Shown here piece by piece: positions 33,009 to 33,042 of a stretch of 33,042 bases of DNA. Both the position numbers and the translations under genes were made by a program. Origin of the DNA: an uncultured Alistipes sp. (GTDB lineage: Bacteria > Bacteroidota > Bacteroidia > Bacteroidales > UBA932); assembly GCA_900544195.1 (NCBI GenBank), contig UQUJ01000033.1:1-33042 (forward strand), given 5' to 3'. Position 1 is the stretch's first letter. Each line of letters starts with the position of its first letter. The notes below the pieces were generated by a model, which was not told the DNA's origin, searched no databases, and was given only the letters and a program-made list of their open reading frames with translations.

Positions 33009-33042
33009 TGTTTTACATTTTACGCAGTGTGTTGCGAATATT

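Overview
The window looks like a chromosome segment from a Bacteroidota gut or anaerobic bacterium, most likely order Bacteroidales. Four things support this. A SusC-type TonB-dependent receptor N-terminus is cut by the left edge. The characteristic Bacteroidota -7 promoter box (TAnnTTTG), often with a TTG about 19-20 bases upstream, precedes many genes. The V-type ATPase operon has the Bacteroidota/Chlamydia layout. A sodium-pumping methylmalonyl-CoA decarboxylase operon is present. I cannot name the genus. No rRNA, tRNA or CRISPR array was seen.

Layout. Bases 1-404: start of a SusC/RagA receptor (minus). 679-3236: SRP GTPase ffh converging on lysA. 3408-4959: a bacterial deoxyhypusine synthase-family protein with a strong terminator, then a small AraC-type regulator. 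5120-8734: one five-gene operon of ABC ATPase, six-helix permease, YtrA-type GntR repressor and two DUF2807 beta-repeat envelope proteins. 8735-10940: an accessory island with REP-like hairpins, two direct copies of a ~150 bp hairpin repeat flanking a REP-associated (HUH/Y1) transposase gene, and a 40 bp minisatellite. 10942-13584: pdxB, a DUF721 gene and recF (minus). 13768-15218: a TPR membrane protein and YebC. 15396-19507: the methylmalonyl-CoA decarboxylase operon. 19588-19956: a DUF805 membrane protein (minus). 20112-28782: the V-type ATPase operon ending in a phosphoglucosamine mutase. 28823-29148: a gene-free element with perfect 26 bp terminal inverted repeats enclosing two ~80 bp hairpin-rich direct repeats. 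29198-31679: a NamZ-like (DUF1343) protein and an AGCS sodium:amino-acid symporter. 31824-33008: a DUF4143 AAA ATPase (minus).

How the parts fit. The decarboxylase exports Na+ while making propionyl-CoA. The membrane-ring subunit of the neighbouring V-type ATPase carries every residue of the known Na+-binding site (L52, T55, Q56, Q97, E126), and an Na+-type amino-acid symporter lies downstream, so the region reads as a sodium-cycle neighbourhood. The two likeliest places for undescribed biology are the transposase/REP island with its companion inverted-repeat element, and a striking excess of the hexamer GAATAT/ATATTC across the whole window, in all reading frames and on both strands.
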